From: Paulinella micropora
Lineage: Eukaryota; Cercozoa; Imbricatea; Euglyphida; Paulinellidae
Direction: 5' to 3'
Assembly (NCBI GenBank): GCA_019918135.1
Contig: WBZZ01003110.1
Coordinates: 41,157 to 105,156, forward strand
DNA: 64,000 nt
Shown here: positions 9,514-17,659 of the stretch, piece after piece
Position numbering within the stretch: position 1 is the stretch's first letter
Layout: the number at the start of each line of letters is the position of its first letter
Made by a program: the position numbers and the translations under genes
The notes under the pieces: model-generated
Databases searched by the model: none
The model's input: only the letters and a program-made list of their open reading frames with translations
Told to the model about the DNA's origin: nothing

Positions 9514-10131
9514 CAGTTTGTGAGTTGCCAAAGTACGGTCGGGTGTGCGGGGGGGGGGCAGAGGTTTGGACAGAAACGGCAAGAAATGAATGGTGTGTGT
9601 GTGGTGGGGGGGGGCCGTCGCACCATTTCTCCCCCCACCATTTGTTCGGTTGGTAGGCCCCGCAATTCTTGTCTTCCCGAGACGACGCCTGGGGGAGAGT
9701 GCCGCCTCGGCTTCTTCCCCCATTTTTGAAATTAGGCAGCTACATATTGGCGGTGGCCCCCCCCCCTACTTTTTTCCTGCACCTTTTCCGTTTTCCCACG
9801 GAAATACGCATAACTCTGGCATTATAATCCGCGGATGGTAGATCTAGAGGACGATTGGATGTGGGAGAATTCGTCAGTAGAGGTAGGACTCCTCGTCTGT
9901 GAGGCTGGTGACCAACGCGTTCGATCCCCCGAGCGCACTGGCAAGACACACTCGTTCTCGTCCTACGAAGACAGACGAATAGTCCGCTCCCTGCTCCTTT
10001 TTTTAAAATTCTTGGCTGCCACAGGAACCAAGCCCCGGCGGTTATGCGGCAACAGACCCCCCGTTCGTTTTTTTTTAAAAAAAATTTCAAGCAAAAAAAA
10101 TCGGCGCTGGCTCTTTTTCTGGAGTGTCTGT
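9514..10131. other. intergenic, no gene seen
   Basis: The right part (about 10060-10130) has TTTTTTTTAAAAAAAATTT-like AT islands that would be the 3' end of the leftward F-box/LRR gene. The left part has G runs (9549-9557, 9606-9614) and C runs (9632-9637, 9756-9764) that precede the nuclease start. Open frames here are low-complexity and not convincing. Confidence 0.5.
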
Positions 10132-11745
10132 TTAATTAATCACAACGCTCGGTCGTTGGGTTTTGAAGTCAAGAACTGCCTTTTGTGTGATGGCCGGACA
10201 TCCTTGAATACGTAGCCTTTGCAGCCCGGCCAGGCTGGCTAAATAGTTGAACGCCCCGTCAGTGAGTGCTTGGTTATAGCTGAGATCCAGGCGTTGCAAG
10301 TTCGGCGGCAGGTAGGCAAGCTGGCTGTCGGATGTTTGGCAACTCTCCAGCATCAGGTCTGTGAGCGACTTGAGCTTAGAGAAAGCTTTGAAGTCCTGAA
10401 TGCAGTAGCAAAGGAACAGATTCAGCTTTTGCAAAGTGCGCAAGGCGGCTAGGTGCCGTAGCCCGTCGGAAGTGAGCGGGGCACAGCCACTGAGATCTAA
10501 CTGCTGCAAGTGTGCCAGGTGCGCCAGTGGTGCGAGGCTATCGTCCCGTAAACCTTTGCAGAATATTAAGTTTAGGTTCTGCAGCTTAGGCGGCAGGGGC
10601 CCGAGGCTTGTCACTGAGGTACAGCCTTCGAGGCTGAGCGACGTGAGCTCACTGAAGGTGGCCAGAGAGGCCAGCCCATTAATCAGCCGACAAAAGCTCA
10701 GATCGAGCCTCGTAAGTTTGTGCAGCGTGGACAAATGGCCGAGCCCCTCGTCGGTCAGGCTGTTGCCCGCGAGACCTAGGACCTGCAATTGCCTGAAGTT
10801 CCTTAGCGTTTCTAGCGCGGCATTGTCCAGGTTGCAGTTGTGAACATGCAGCTTTCTGAGCCCAGACATTTGCGCGAGGAACGAGAGGCTAGTCAAGCAT
10901 GGCAGATAACCTAGGTCCAGGAAGCGCAGCTTGCGCAGGCTGGAAAAAAGTGCAGCCAGCCCGTCCATGGTCACGCGGATGCAACCTTGCAAAGACAACT
11001 CCTCGAGGTCGGACATGGCGGACAGCATGACGAGCGCGGCGTCAGTGAGTCGCGTGCAGTCCGTAAGATCCAGATAGCGCAGCTTGGTCAGGGCGGCAAG
11101 CCAGTCGAAGCTAGCGGCGCTGCAGGCCCAGGCTTTTAGCTGGCGCAGCTCAGTTTGGCTGCCGAGGGCCTCGCACAGTTTAGGGTTCAGATGTCTCCGT
11201 CCCAAAAGCAAGGTGTGCAAGGGGGCCCGGCGTAAGTACTGTGCCAGCGCGTCGCTGTCGACTGTGTTGCGGAGGTTGAGCCAGTCATCGGACGGCACTA
11301 ACGTGGGCTCGAGGTCGCTGTCTGTGGTGTCGGGGACGTCGTGGCCCAGGGCCCGCAGCCCCTGGAGGTGCGCTGTTTCGCGCAGGTCCTGCGCGGTAAT
11401 GGTGCCCTTCAGCAGCAGCGTCTGTACGTGCGTTCCCCCGACAGCACGCAAGACCCGGGCCGCCGCTGTGCCGGTGATGGTTAGCTGTGTGATTGCTTGC
11501 CATTCCTGCCAGCGGGCCGCGGGGACGTCGGCGCCGTCTGAATTGAGACGCAGGGCAGCAAACTGGGCCGGGCCGCTCTGGGCTTGCTTGCACACCAACG
11601 ACCAAGTCGCGTAGAGCCAGCGCGGGTTATCGGCCACCAGGGCGCAGACTATTTCCCAGACGTCGGCAGGCAGAGTCAAGAGCGTGGGCGGCTCTGCCGG
11701 GTTGAGGCGCCGGTGCTTGTGCGGTCGGGCTGCTGCTGCAGACAT
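10132..11745 (-). CDS. F-box/leucine-rich-repeat protein (copy 1)
   Basis: A 537-residue protein starting at the ATG at 11745. An N-terminal F-box (residues about 17-60, LLTLPADVWEIVCALVADNPRWLYATWSLVCKQ) is followed by about 15 leucine-rich repeats of the LRR-CC/AMN1 kind (LRYLDLTDCTRLTDAAL, LEELSLQGCIRVTMDGL and so on) up to the C terminus. In eukaryotes FBXL proteins are substrate receptors of SKP1-CUL1 ubiquitin ligases. A viral copy probably redirects host ubiquitination, which is an inference. The gene at 33490 is a paralog with the same layout and similar F-box start (LLDLPADVWQVVF). The stop lies next to an AT-rich island. Confidence 0.9.
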   Translation of the reverse strand: MSAAAARPHKHRRLNPAEPPTLLTLPADVWEIVCALVADNPRWLYATWSLVCKQAQSGPAQFAALRLNSDGADVPAARWQEWQAITQLTITGTAAARVLRAVGGTHVQTLLLKGTITAQDLRETAHLQGLRALGHDVPDTTDSDLEPTLVPSDDWLNLRNTVDSDALAQYLRRAPLHTLLLGRRHLNPKLCEALGSQTELRQLKAWACSAASFDWLAALTKLRYLDLTDCTRLTDAALVMLSAMSDLEELSLQGCIRVTMDGLAALFSSLRKLRFLDLGYLPCLTSLSFLAQMSGLRKLHVHNCNLDNAALETLRNFRQLQVLGLAGNSLTDEGLGHLSTLHKLTRLDLSFCRLINGLASLATFSELTSLSLEGCTSVTSLGPLPPKLQNLNLIFCKGLRDDSLAPLAHLAHLQQLDLSGCAPLTSDGLRHLAALRTLQKLNLFLCYCIQDFKAFSKLKSLTDLMLESCQTSDSQLAYLPPNLQRLDLSYNQALTDGAFNYLASLAGLQRLRIQGCPAITQKAVLDFKTQRPSVVIN

Positions 11746-11995
11746 GAGGGTTTTCTTTGGGACTTAAGAAAGGAGTCTTCCCCCCCTCTTTTTCGGCGGG
11801 AAGAGGAGTGGGGGGGGGGGCCGACAGAAAAGGGTGAGTGTGTGTGTGGGGGGGGGGTTGCTATTGCTCCGGCTGAAAGAAAACCTTCCCGCCCCATCTC
11901 CTTTCCCTCTGTTGGTTGGTGCCTCTCGCTGTCGCGCTTTCCCCCCCGCGAAATCCCTCCTGCCCAAAAACTACAAAAAAACAGCCTGGAAAAAA
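11746..11995. promoter_or_regulatory. divergent promoter region with G/C tracts
   Basis: This 250-bp gap lies between divergent starts at 11745 and 11996. It holds two long G runs (about 11811-11820 and 11849-11857) and an A-rich leader (AAAAAACAGCCTGGAAAAAA) before the rightward start. A bidirectional promoter is inferred from position only. Confidence 0.4.
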
Positions 11996-12616
11996 ATGCG
12001 GCCGGCGCTGTTGTTACTAGCTTGCGCGGCAGCGGCAGTAGCGACGGTGGCTCCACAAACCTTGGGTGCGATAGAGCCCTTTTCTCGCTACCCTAGCTGC
12101 ATGTTCATGAGATCGTACAGCCTGGCCTTGCCTTTAGATAAGCTGTCGAACGCGAGCGTAGCGCACGCCAAGCTCGAGTTCAGGGCCGGGATTAACAGAC
12201 CGAACTCGTATTGGCTTTTCAAGCAAAAGACCTGGAACATTCATTTGCACAAGCAAAGGGGTACGTACGAAAAGCGGGTCAGACTGCTCCGCGGATTCAA
12301 TCAGGACCTGTTCATGTCTTGGCGCCTGACTTGCGACCCAAGCACGCCCTGTGCCACGAACTTCCCGTACGTGACAGAAGTGCGCTGCATGAATGACGCT
12401 GCTTACATAGCCACCCTTGTTCTTTTGTCGGTCTCGATCTGCTTGTTCCTAGTCCTTTTCGCTTGCTTGAGGGATGAGGAAAGAAACCCCGAAGATTGTA
12501 AACTGTCTTGGAACCAGAAGAGGCTTGGGGTCGGGCTCGTTGCCGTTTTCTTGCTGGTGGCTCTGACGGTCTTTGCCGCGGCCCTGACCAGCCACCTGGA
12601 AGTCAACGCCCAGTGA
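11996..12616 (+). CDS. signal peptide plus two-TM membrane protein
   Basis: A 206-residue protein. The start at 11996 is the ATG directly before a signal peptide (MRPALLLLACAAAAVATVA). An ectodomain of about 115 residues follows with five or so cysteines and at least one N-glycosylation sequon (NAS). There are then two hydrophobic segments, IATLVLLSVSICLFLVLFAC and GVGLVAVFLLVALTVFAAAL, separated by a charged loop (RDEERNPEDCK). The topology copies that of the protein at 410-997, so the two may be distant paralogs. No family is recognised; a virion or host membrane location is inferred. Confidence 0.8.
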   Translation: MRPALLLLACAAAAVATVAPQTLGAIEPFSRYPSCMFMRSYSLALPLDKLSNASVAHAKLEFRAGINRPNSYWLFKQKTWNIHLHKQRGTYEKRVRLLRGFNQDLFMSWRLTCDPSTPCATNFPYVTEVRCMNDAAYIATLVLLSVSICLFLVLFACLRDEERNPEDCKLSWNQKRLGVGLVAVFLLVALTVFAAALTSHLEVNAQ

Positions 12617-12770
12617 TTTTTTATCTTTGGTGAAGAAGGCGTTTGTCTGCAACGTGAAAGGCCCCCCGACGGAGGAAAAAGAAAAAAGACTGCAACGGCT
12701 TAGTATTAAAAAGTTTTTGTTTGCCTTGAAAGGGGTGTGTGCTAGAGGGGGGGATTGTTTTATGTTTTAT

Positions 12771-13100
12771 TTATTGGCAGCAGCGAGCCTCGCACACCTC
12801 GTTGAGCTGTAGAAAACACAACGGGCACACTGGGTTCTCGTCGCAATAGTACAGCGGCGCGGGGCCTCGCCAGTAGACTCTAATCCACACTTGAGTATTC
12901 TTCTTGTAAACTCTGTAGTACCCGTAGGGGGCAAGGAGCTGTTCGTACACGTCTGGGGATTTGAGGTGTCCGAACTCCCTAGGTAATCTGTCTGGTTGGG
13001 CATAATACAAGTCAGGATCCACTGGGCAGAGTCTTTCCGCGACGGGCCAGCAGAACCTGCCAGTGACGTCTTGCAGGTAGAGATCAGGACGCAACGCCAT
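12771..13100 (-). CDS. small Cys-containing protein, left gene of cassette 1
   Basis: The ATG at 13100 gives 109 residues. An open frame continues upstream to 13211 but has no ATG there. A good acceptor (CATTTCTGTAG) ends 4 nt before the ATG, so the upstream part is more likely a 5'-UTR intron. If the upstream frame were translated instead it would add a hydrophobic signal-like stretch, so secretion cannot be excluded. The product is rich in Tyr, Trp, Pro and Cys, with YYCDENPVCPLCFLQLNEVC near the end, a possible zinc-binding site. The family is not recognised. The divergent partner is the H3-tail-like gene at 14359. Confidence 0.55.
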   Translation of the reverse strand: MALRPDLYLQDVTGRFCWPVAERLCPVDPDLYYAQPDRLPREFGHLKSPDVYEQLLAPYGYYRVYKKNTQVWIRVYWRGPAPLYYCDENPVCPLCFLQLNEVCEARCCQ

Positions 13101-14358
13101 GGGACTACAGAAATGAGGGTAGACCAAAAGATGCGGGCAGCGTGTGGTGCCAAAAAAACGACATAACACCAGCAACAGCAACGCAATCGACGATATTCGA
13201 AGACGATACACAATCGACGATACACGAAGACGATATACGAAGATACACGATCACACGAAGACGACACACAAATTCATACACACACACGAAGACGATACAC
13301 ACACAACACACAAAGACGATACACACACAAAGACGATACACACAAACAAAGACGACACACACACAACACACAAAGATACAAAATCACACACACAACACAC
13401 AATCGCACACACACAATCACAAACACGACGATATGCATTGAAACACAGGCGTACCTTTGCAAAACGGCTGTTGTTCCGCGATTTGTCCAACAAGGAGAGG
13501 GGGAGGGCCTGCGATGCCGAATTCATTGGACAAACCCAATGTTGGCAGCATTGGGCAAACCCAATGTTGGTAGCATTGGGACTTTAATGTTGGCAGAAAT
13601 GGGTTCGCCCAATGGGCTGTAATCGAGGGGAGGGCCTGCGATGCCGAAATCATTGGGCAAACCCAATGTTGGCAGAATTGCGCAAACCCAATGTTGGCAG
13701 AAATGGGTTCGCCCAATGGGCTGTAATCGAGGGGAGGGCCTGCGATGCCGAAATCATTGGGCAAACCCAATGTTGGCAGAATTGCGCAAACCCAATGTTG
13801 GCAGAAATGGGTTCGCCCAATGGGCTGTAATCGAGGGGAGGGCCTGCGATGCCGAAATCATTGGACAAACCCAATGTTGGCAGCATTGGGCAAACCCAAT
13901 GGTACGAGAGGGGGGGCCGCCTTGCACTTGTTGGATCACTCACAAATTGTTTGTGCATCGTTTTGCAAAGGTACAACCTGTCTCAACGACGTTTGTGATT
14001 TTGTGCATGTGTATGTGCGTGAATTGTGTGTGTATGAATTGTGTGTGTATGAATTGTGTGTGTATGAATTTGTGTGTATCGTCGTGTGTGTATGAATTGT
14101 ATGTATGTGTTCGAATTGTGTGTGCATTTGTGTGTAAAATGTGTGCGATTGATTGTGTATCGTCGTGTGTGCATATGCTCTGTTCCTTCTCGTTCTTCTT
14201 TTTTCCCAAATTCCTCGCCCTCTTTTTGTTGTCGCAGTCGGCTGTGTGTGTGCCCCTCGTCCTTTGTAAACGTGTGTTTTTTATCCAACTTTCCCTGTAG
14301 TTTCATCTATCTTGTTGTTTTCTGCCCTTTTTCTTGCTTCCTGCTTGTTTGCGCAGAA
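13101..14358. promoter_or_regulatory. divergent cassette 1: GT arms around palindromic core
   Basis: From left to right: a CA-rich tract (about 13190-13440, GT on the minus strand), a motif GTACCTTTGCAAAACG (13451-13466), a core of 104-bp repeats (about 13500-13905), the exact reverse complement of that 16-mer (13959-13974), and a GT-rich tract (about 13990-14180). The 16-mers place mirrored donor sites CAAAG/GTAC at 13454 (minus) and 13971 (plus). Acceptors lie just before both genes' ATGs, at 13105-13106 (minus) and 14355-14356 (plus). This would give 5'-UTR introns of about 350 and 386 nt containing the GT tracts. The introns are inferred; the mirrored sequences are seen directly. Confidence 0.6.
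13500..13905. repeat. 104-bp tandem repeat with CATTGGG hairpins
   Basis: Three copies begin AATGGGCTGT at 13611, 13715 and 13819 (period 104 bp), with a diverged copy before them. The 18-mer CATTGGGCAAACCCAATG (7-bp inverted arms, 4-nt loop) occurs exactly at 13549, 13651, 13755 and 13884. Each unit also contains GGAGGGCCTGCGATGCCG, related to a motif in the other two cassettes. Open frames through the repeat are considered accidental. Confidence 0.85.
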
Positions 14359-14583
14359 ATGTCGCTGCGATTCAAGAACATGGCTAGGAAATCGACTGGA
14401 GGCAAAGCGCCCAGAAAACTGCTTAAGCAGCACCTACCAGTGGGGGCTATCGGAGCCAAGAAGCGTACTGCCGTTGAAAAGAACAAGGCGATCTCTGCTC
14501 TGGCCAACCAGAAAGGTCCTAGACTGTCTGCTGCTCATGCATTTCTTGCTGAAAACGACACAAGTGGTAGAAAAAAGCTTTAG
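14359..14583 (+). CDS. histone H3 tail-like protein, right gene of cassette 1
   Basis: The unspliced frame gives 74 basic residues. Residues 9-20 are ARKSTGGKAPRK, identical to residues 7-18 of canonical eukaryotic histone H3. They include the equivalents of K9, S10, K14 and K18, and the following residues LLKQ are close to H3 as well. No histone fold follows. The ATG at 14359 comes 2 nt after a good acceptor (TTGTTTGCGCAG). A donor-like GTAGAA at 14567 and an acceptor at 14630-14631 would, in phase, join residue 69 or so to a further 121 residues ending at 14996 (see next entry). A mimic of the H3 tail that binds or titrates host chromatin readers or modifiers is an inference. Confidence 0.7.
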   Translation: MSLRFKNMARKSTGGKAPRKLLKQHLPVGAIGAKKRTAVEKNKAISALANQKGPRLSAAHAFLAENDTSGRKKL

Positions 14584-14631
14584 AAAAGGAAAGATTGCCA
14601 CGGTCTACTTTTGTGTGTGTATTGTTGCAAG

Positions 14632-14996
14632 AGAATGCGCGGACCGAACCTACCAACGGCCCGAATCCGTTAAACGAGCAAAACAGCACACTGCCGAGTT
14701 CGCCAACCGTCGCGGAGACGCAGCACCAAGTGAAGATCAGATGTGTTTCGTTGCGTAAGTGGGGCATCGTAACTCTGGAGCTAGAAGACGTGCGCCCGTC
14801 GTCCTTGGCGGAACTGCAGCCGGAGCTTGAGAAGATGAAGCAAGAAATCCTGCAAACGTGCACAGACGTGTACGAGCGGTTGGAGAAGGGTGAAGACATA
14901 GCAACGATCCCGGGTGCGGTGGACAGATGGATCGACCCCCTCGCACCCTGCCAGTCGGGGGAAATGAGTTGTATTGCGGAGGTGAGCAAGCGGTAG
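14632..14996 (+). CDS. probable second exon of the H3 tail-like gene
   Basis: This open stretch encodes about 121 residues. The first part is polar (ENARTEPTNGPNPLNEQNS). The second looks like a folded domain, with IRCVSLRKWGIVTLELEDV and a helix LQPELEKMKQEILQTCTDVYERLEKG. It has no ATG at a sensible place. The frame is entered exactly, in phase, if a 65-nt intron (14567-14631) is removed from the upstream gene. Alternatively it is a separate small gene starting from a non-ATG or upstream codon. No family is recognised. Confidence 0.4.
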
Positions 14997-15459
14997 AAGA
15001 AACTCTAAAGCTGCCACTTCCAGCGCCAAGAGAAAAATCTGGACCTTTTTCTTTTTGCTTCGGGCAGTAACAGGCATGACCTTTTCGTTGCTGCTGAAAA
15101 GTCACAAGATTAAAAAACAAACGTTGCTTGGCAGAAATCTGGACTCCAAATAAATAAACGCCCCCCCTTTTCCCGGACTCGGTAGGTGGCCGCCGTACAC
15201 ACAGCGTCATAGTGTTTGCACCTCCTTACGGTTTTGATTGAGCCTCCCGTCCCCCCCCCGGTTGGGGTGCCCGAAATGACCGGCGCCGGTAAGTTTAATC
15301 AAAGAAGATCTTGGACCCGTCAGAAACCAAAAACGTTTTAATAGACTAGCGGATGGGGGGAGAACGTCGTGGCAGAAACGCGGCAGAGTGCGCGCGCGAG
15401 AGATCAGCGACGGCAAGCGGGGTTTGGGCTCCCCAGGAGAGGGAGTGGGCCGCGGCCCG
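14997..15459. other. convergent intergenic region
   Basis: No convincing gene is seen between the convergent stops at 14996 and 15460. AAATAAATAAACG near 15149-15161 could be a polyadenylation region for the rightward gene, and TTTTAATAG near 15336 one for the leftward gene on its strand. Open frames here are shadows. Confidence 0.5.
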
Positions 15460-16385
15460 TCATTCCAGAGAGGAACAGTGGTCGATGTGGTTGCACAGCT
15501 GATCCAGCGCTTCTTGCCATTGGGTGATCTTGAGCCTGGTGTCGCGTATGTATTCGAGGAGCTTGACCTTGCAGCAGCGACGGGGGTTGAGGCGAACAGA
15601 TTCTTGGTCGGCCGCGGGGGTGGGGAGGTCCGCAAACCCGTGGCCCGCTTGCTTCTGGCGGTAATAAGCAATCAAGTTTTCGAGGCTGTACTTGGTAGCC
15701 CAGGCCACGTCGCCGAGCTCGTCGAAGCCCAAATCACTGATCGGGGTAGTGAGAACGCTCTTCGCGGGCGAGCGGCTGCGATCTCGACGACGACGTGGTT
15801 CCTAAAAAGGAAAAACAAAAGCCCAACAAAAAAACAAAGGTGAGCCCCAAGACTGAGGCGGGTTAAATCAACACACACCAAAAGAAAACACGAAAAGCTG
15901 ACCGACGGGTTCCTGTTCGGGGACGACAGTCTGCTGAAGGAGTCGTCTGAGCTGTGGGTGCTGCTGCTGCTGCTGCTCCGGGTCCGGCTCCGAGTTGGGC
16001 TGCTGCTCCGGCTACGAATTGGGCTGAGGCTACGAGTTGGGCTGCGGCTGCGGCTCGGGTAGGAATAATGTACCCGGCCAGTTATGTCTTTGTAACAGGC
16101 TACAGAACGACGAGGAGCTTGCGTCTGTTGTTGTTCAGTCAAACGAGCAGCTTCCGCTGGCGGCTGGGTAGCGCTCTCGGGGGCCCGCTCTGTGCTCTGA
16201 AACCCGTGAGAACCTTCTTGGCCAGCTCCTTCGTGGCTGCTGTAGGCCTCCTGACGAACAGGTTCCTGCTGCTGGGTAGCGCTTCCGTTCCCGGGGATTA
16301 CGCGCTGGGGCACCCCCTTGCTGACCGTGGCAGCTTCTTGGCGACGAATCGCTCTGCGGCCGCGATCGGTAAGGGTTTGAGCCAT
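15460..16385 (-). CDS. SR-rich (RS-domain) protein, spliced
   Basis: Exon 1 is 16385-15903 (161 codons) and exon 2 is 15801-15460 (113 codons plus stop), 274 residues in total. The N-terminal 100 residues are Gln/Ala/Glu-rich. Then follows an Arg-Ser domain (PSRSRSPTRSLSPIRSRSSS and onward). The RS character continues across the splice junction into exon 2 (RRRRDRSRSPAKS) and ends in a folded-looking segment (LGFDELGDVAWATKYSLENLIAYY ... LLEYIRDTRLKITQWQEALDQLC). RS domains are substrates of SRPK/CLK kinases and act in splicing and nuclear speckle targeting. A viral regulator of splicing or mRNA export is inferred. No RNA-recognition motif is visible. Confidence 0.75.
15802..15902 (-). other. 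spliceosomal intron in the SR gene
   Basis: On the minus strand this 101-nt intron begins GTCAGC and ends in a long T-rich tract with TTTTTAG. Removal keeps the frame (phase 0) and joins two Arg/Ser-rich coding parts. Without it the RS frame runs into hydrophobic, non-RS sequence. Confidence 0.75.
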
Positions 16386-16721
16386 GGGATCTATCTCCAG
16401 AACAAAGCCGGCACAAGAAATTGTCGTGGCTTTACACGTAGGTGCAAGGCTGTGTGCGCAAGGCCCCGCGTGATTTCCAGAGAGTGTGGTCGATTCGGGG
16501 GAGGGGGGGGGGAAGGGTGTGTGGGGCCTTTCGGCCCCCCCACACTCCAAACCCGGGTTCGGGAGGGGGGAGGGCCGCGCAATTTGGGACGGTGGGCACG
16601 GCCCCCCCCCTTTCCCCGATTCGAAACCACACACATATCCCCCCCCCAAAAAAAAGAAGTGACCCTTGGCAGTCTTTCTCCTTTCGCGGCGCGGGTTTTT
16701 TAAATTAGAAGACAAAGGTCC
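16386..16721. promoter_or_regulatory. divergent region with G/C tracts
   Basis: This 336-bp gap separates the divergent SR and RING-H2 genes. It contains a G run (about 16504-16512), C runs (16537-16542, 16603-16609, 16639-16647) and inverted copies of a GGGGGCCG-type motif. No gene is supported. Confidence 0.4.
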
Positions 16722-17303
16722 ATGTCTCGTTCCGACCAGACCGGCGGCCCCCGCACCAAGAAGGCCCGGACCGACGGACGTCCGTCGGCAGCTCCCGCGC
16801 TGATCCCCGAAAGCCTCGAACAGCATGTCCGGGTCGAAGTTTTCCTGGCGCCCGCCACTGTCGAGCGTAGCGAGCCGCCGGACATAGAGTTGGTCCACGA
16901 CTTTGTGCGCCGGATCCTGGAGACGACGGTTCTGCCGATCGTGGGCCTGAGCCTCGCGGACACGATCAGCGATATCAGAATCCTGGCGCCCGCGGACATG
17001 TCACTTTTCCGTGATTTCCACGCCCAGCGCGCCGAGCCACGGCCGGCCGCATTCCGCGCCAGAGAGAAACTGCCGGACTTGACGGTAAGCCGCGACTACC
17101 TGGCCTCCGACCCCACGTCGGACTGCGCGGTGTGCCTCGAGGTTTACACGGAGGGCCAGCTCCTGAAGGTCATGCCTTGCTCGCACAGGTTCCATCGAAA
17201 CTGTCTGTTCCCGTGGCTGCGCGCACATAATACGTGCCCGGTCTGCCGCTTCCAGCTCCCGGCCGAACCCGTCTCTCCGCCGGTAGGCGCTGCCGGTGGC
17301 TAG
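16722..17303 (+). CDS. RING-H2 E3 ubiquitin ligase-like protein
   Basis: A 193-residue protein starting at an ATG right after an AT-rich element. The N terminus is basic (GPRTKKAR, a possible nuclear signal). The C-terminal third carries a complete RING-H2 (C3H2C3) finger: C-AVC, fourteen or so residues, C-SH-RFH-RNC, LFPWLRAHNT, CPVC. That spacing is typical of cellular RNF/PJA-type E3 ligases that bind an E2 and transfer ubiquitin. The middle (about 30-115) is unrecognised and may be the substrate-binding part. The palindrome TTTTTAATTAAAAA lies about 40 bp after the stop. Confidence 0.88.
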   Translation: MSRSDQTGGPRTKKARTDGRPSAAPALIPESLEQHVRVEVFLAPATVERSEPPDIELVHDFVRRILETTVLPIVGLSLADTISDIRILAPADMSLFRDFHAQRAEPRPAAFRAREKLPDLTVSRDYLASDPTSDCAVCLEVYTEGQLLKVMPCSHRFHRNCLFPWLRAHNTCPVCRFQLPAEPVSPPVGAAGG

Positions 17304-17344
17304 CAGCACTTTGCAAATATAGCTGGACTTTTTGGATGGGACGA

Positions 17345-17358
17345 TTTTTAATTAAAAA
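17345..17358. terminator. AT palindrome TTTTTAATTAAAAA at 3' end
   Basis: A 14-bp perfect palindrome lies 42 bp after the RING-H2 stop. An identical one sits at 19427-19440, 40 bp after the next gene's stop. The position suggests a transcription end signal, which is an inference. Confidence 0.45.
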
Positions 17359-17489
17359 AAGAATCTGGCGCAGAACTGTCTGTCTCGAGTGGAGTTTTCC
17401 GCCCCGTTGCCGGCTCTCTTGGCGTTTTCCGGTAGACGGTGGGGCGGATTCCCTTTAGCGGGGTAGGGACAAAGGCCCGGCCCAAACCG

Positions 17490-17640
17490 TCTACCGGGGA
17501 CGGACGTGGGGGGGGTCGCAATCGTCCCCAGAGGGACGTGTGGGGGGGGGGCCACACAGAAGAGGGGACGGACGTGTGTGTGTGTGGGGGGGGGCCGCAA
17601 TCGTCCCCAGAGGGACGGGGGGCTCGACCGAAAAAGGTGC
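17490..17640 (+). repeat. imperfect tandem G-tract repeat before RING gene
   Basis: Two copies of a unit read GGGGACGGACGTG, a G run, then GCAATCGTCCCCAGAGGGACG. The GGGGACGGACG parts start near 17497 and 17564, and the GCAATCGTCC parts near 17518 and 17597. The end of each unit forms a small hairpin (GTCCCC/AGAGGGAC). It lies directly upstream of the start at 17660 and may belong to the promoter. Confidence 0.6.
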
Positions 17641-17659
17641 CCAAAACAAACTGGAGGAG

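Noticed and set aside
12771..13211. 146-residue secreted protein starting at 13211
   Set aside because: The codon at 13211 is GTG, not ATG, and a good acceptor precedes the internal ATG at 13100. The signal-like stretch is kept only as an alternative.
13500..13905. CRISPR-like array
   Set aside because: The 104-bp units have no unique spacers and are near-identical along their full length.
13612..14300. Open frames through the 104-bp repeats encoding repeated GKPNVGRIAQTQCWQ-like peptides
   Set aside because: The frame is open only because the 104-bp unit lacks stops. It crosses hairpins and GT tracts, and similar frames exist on both strands.
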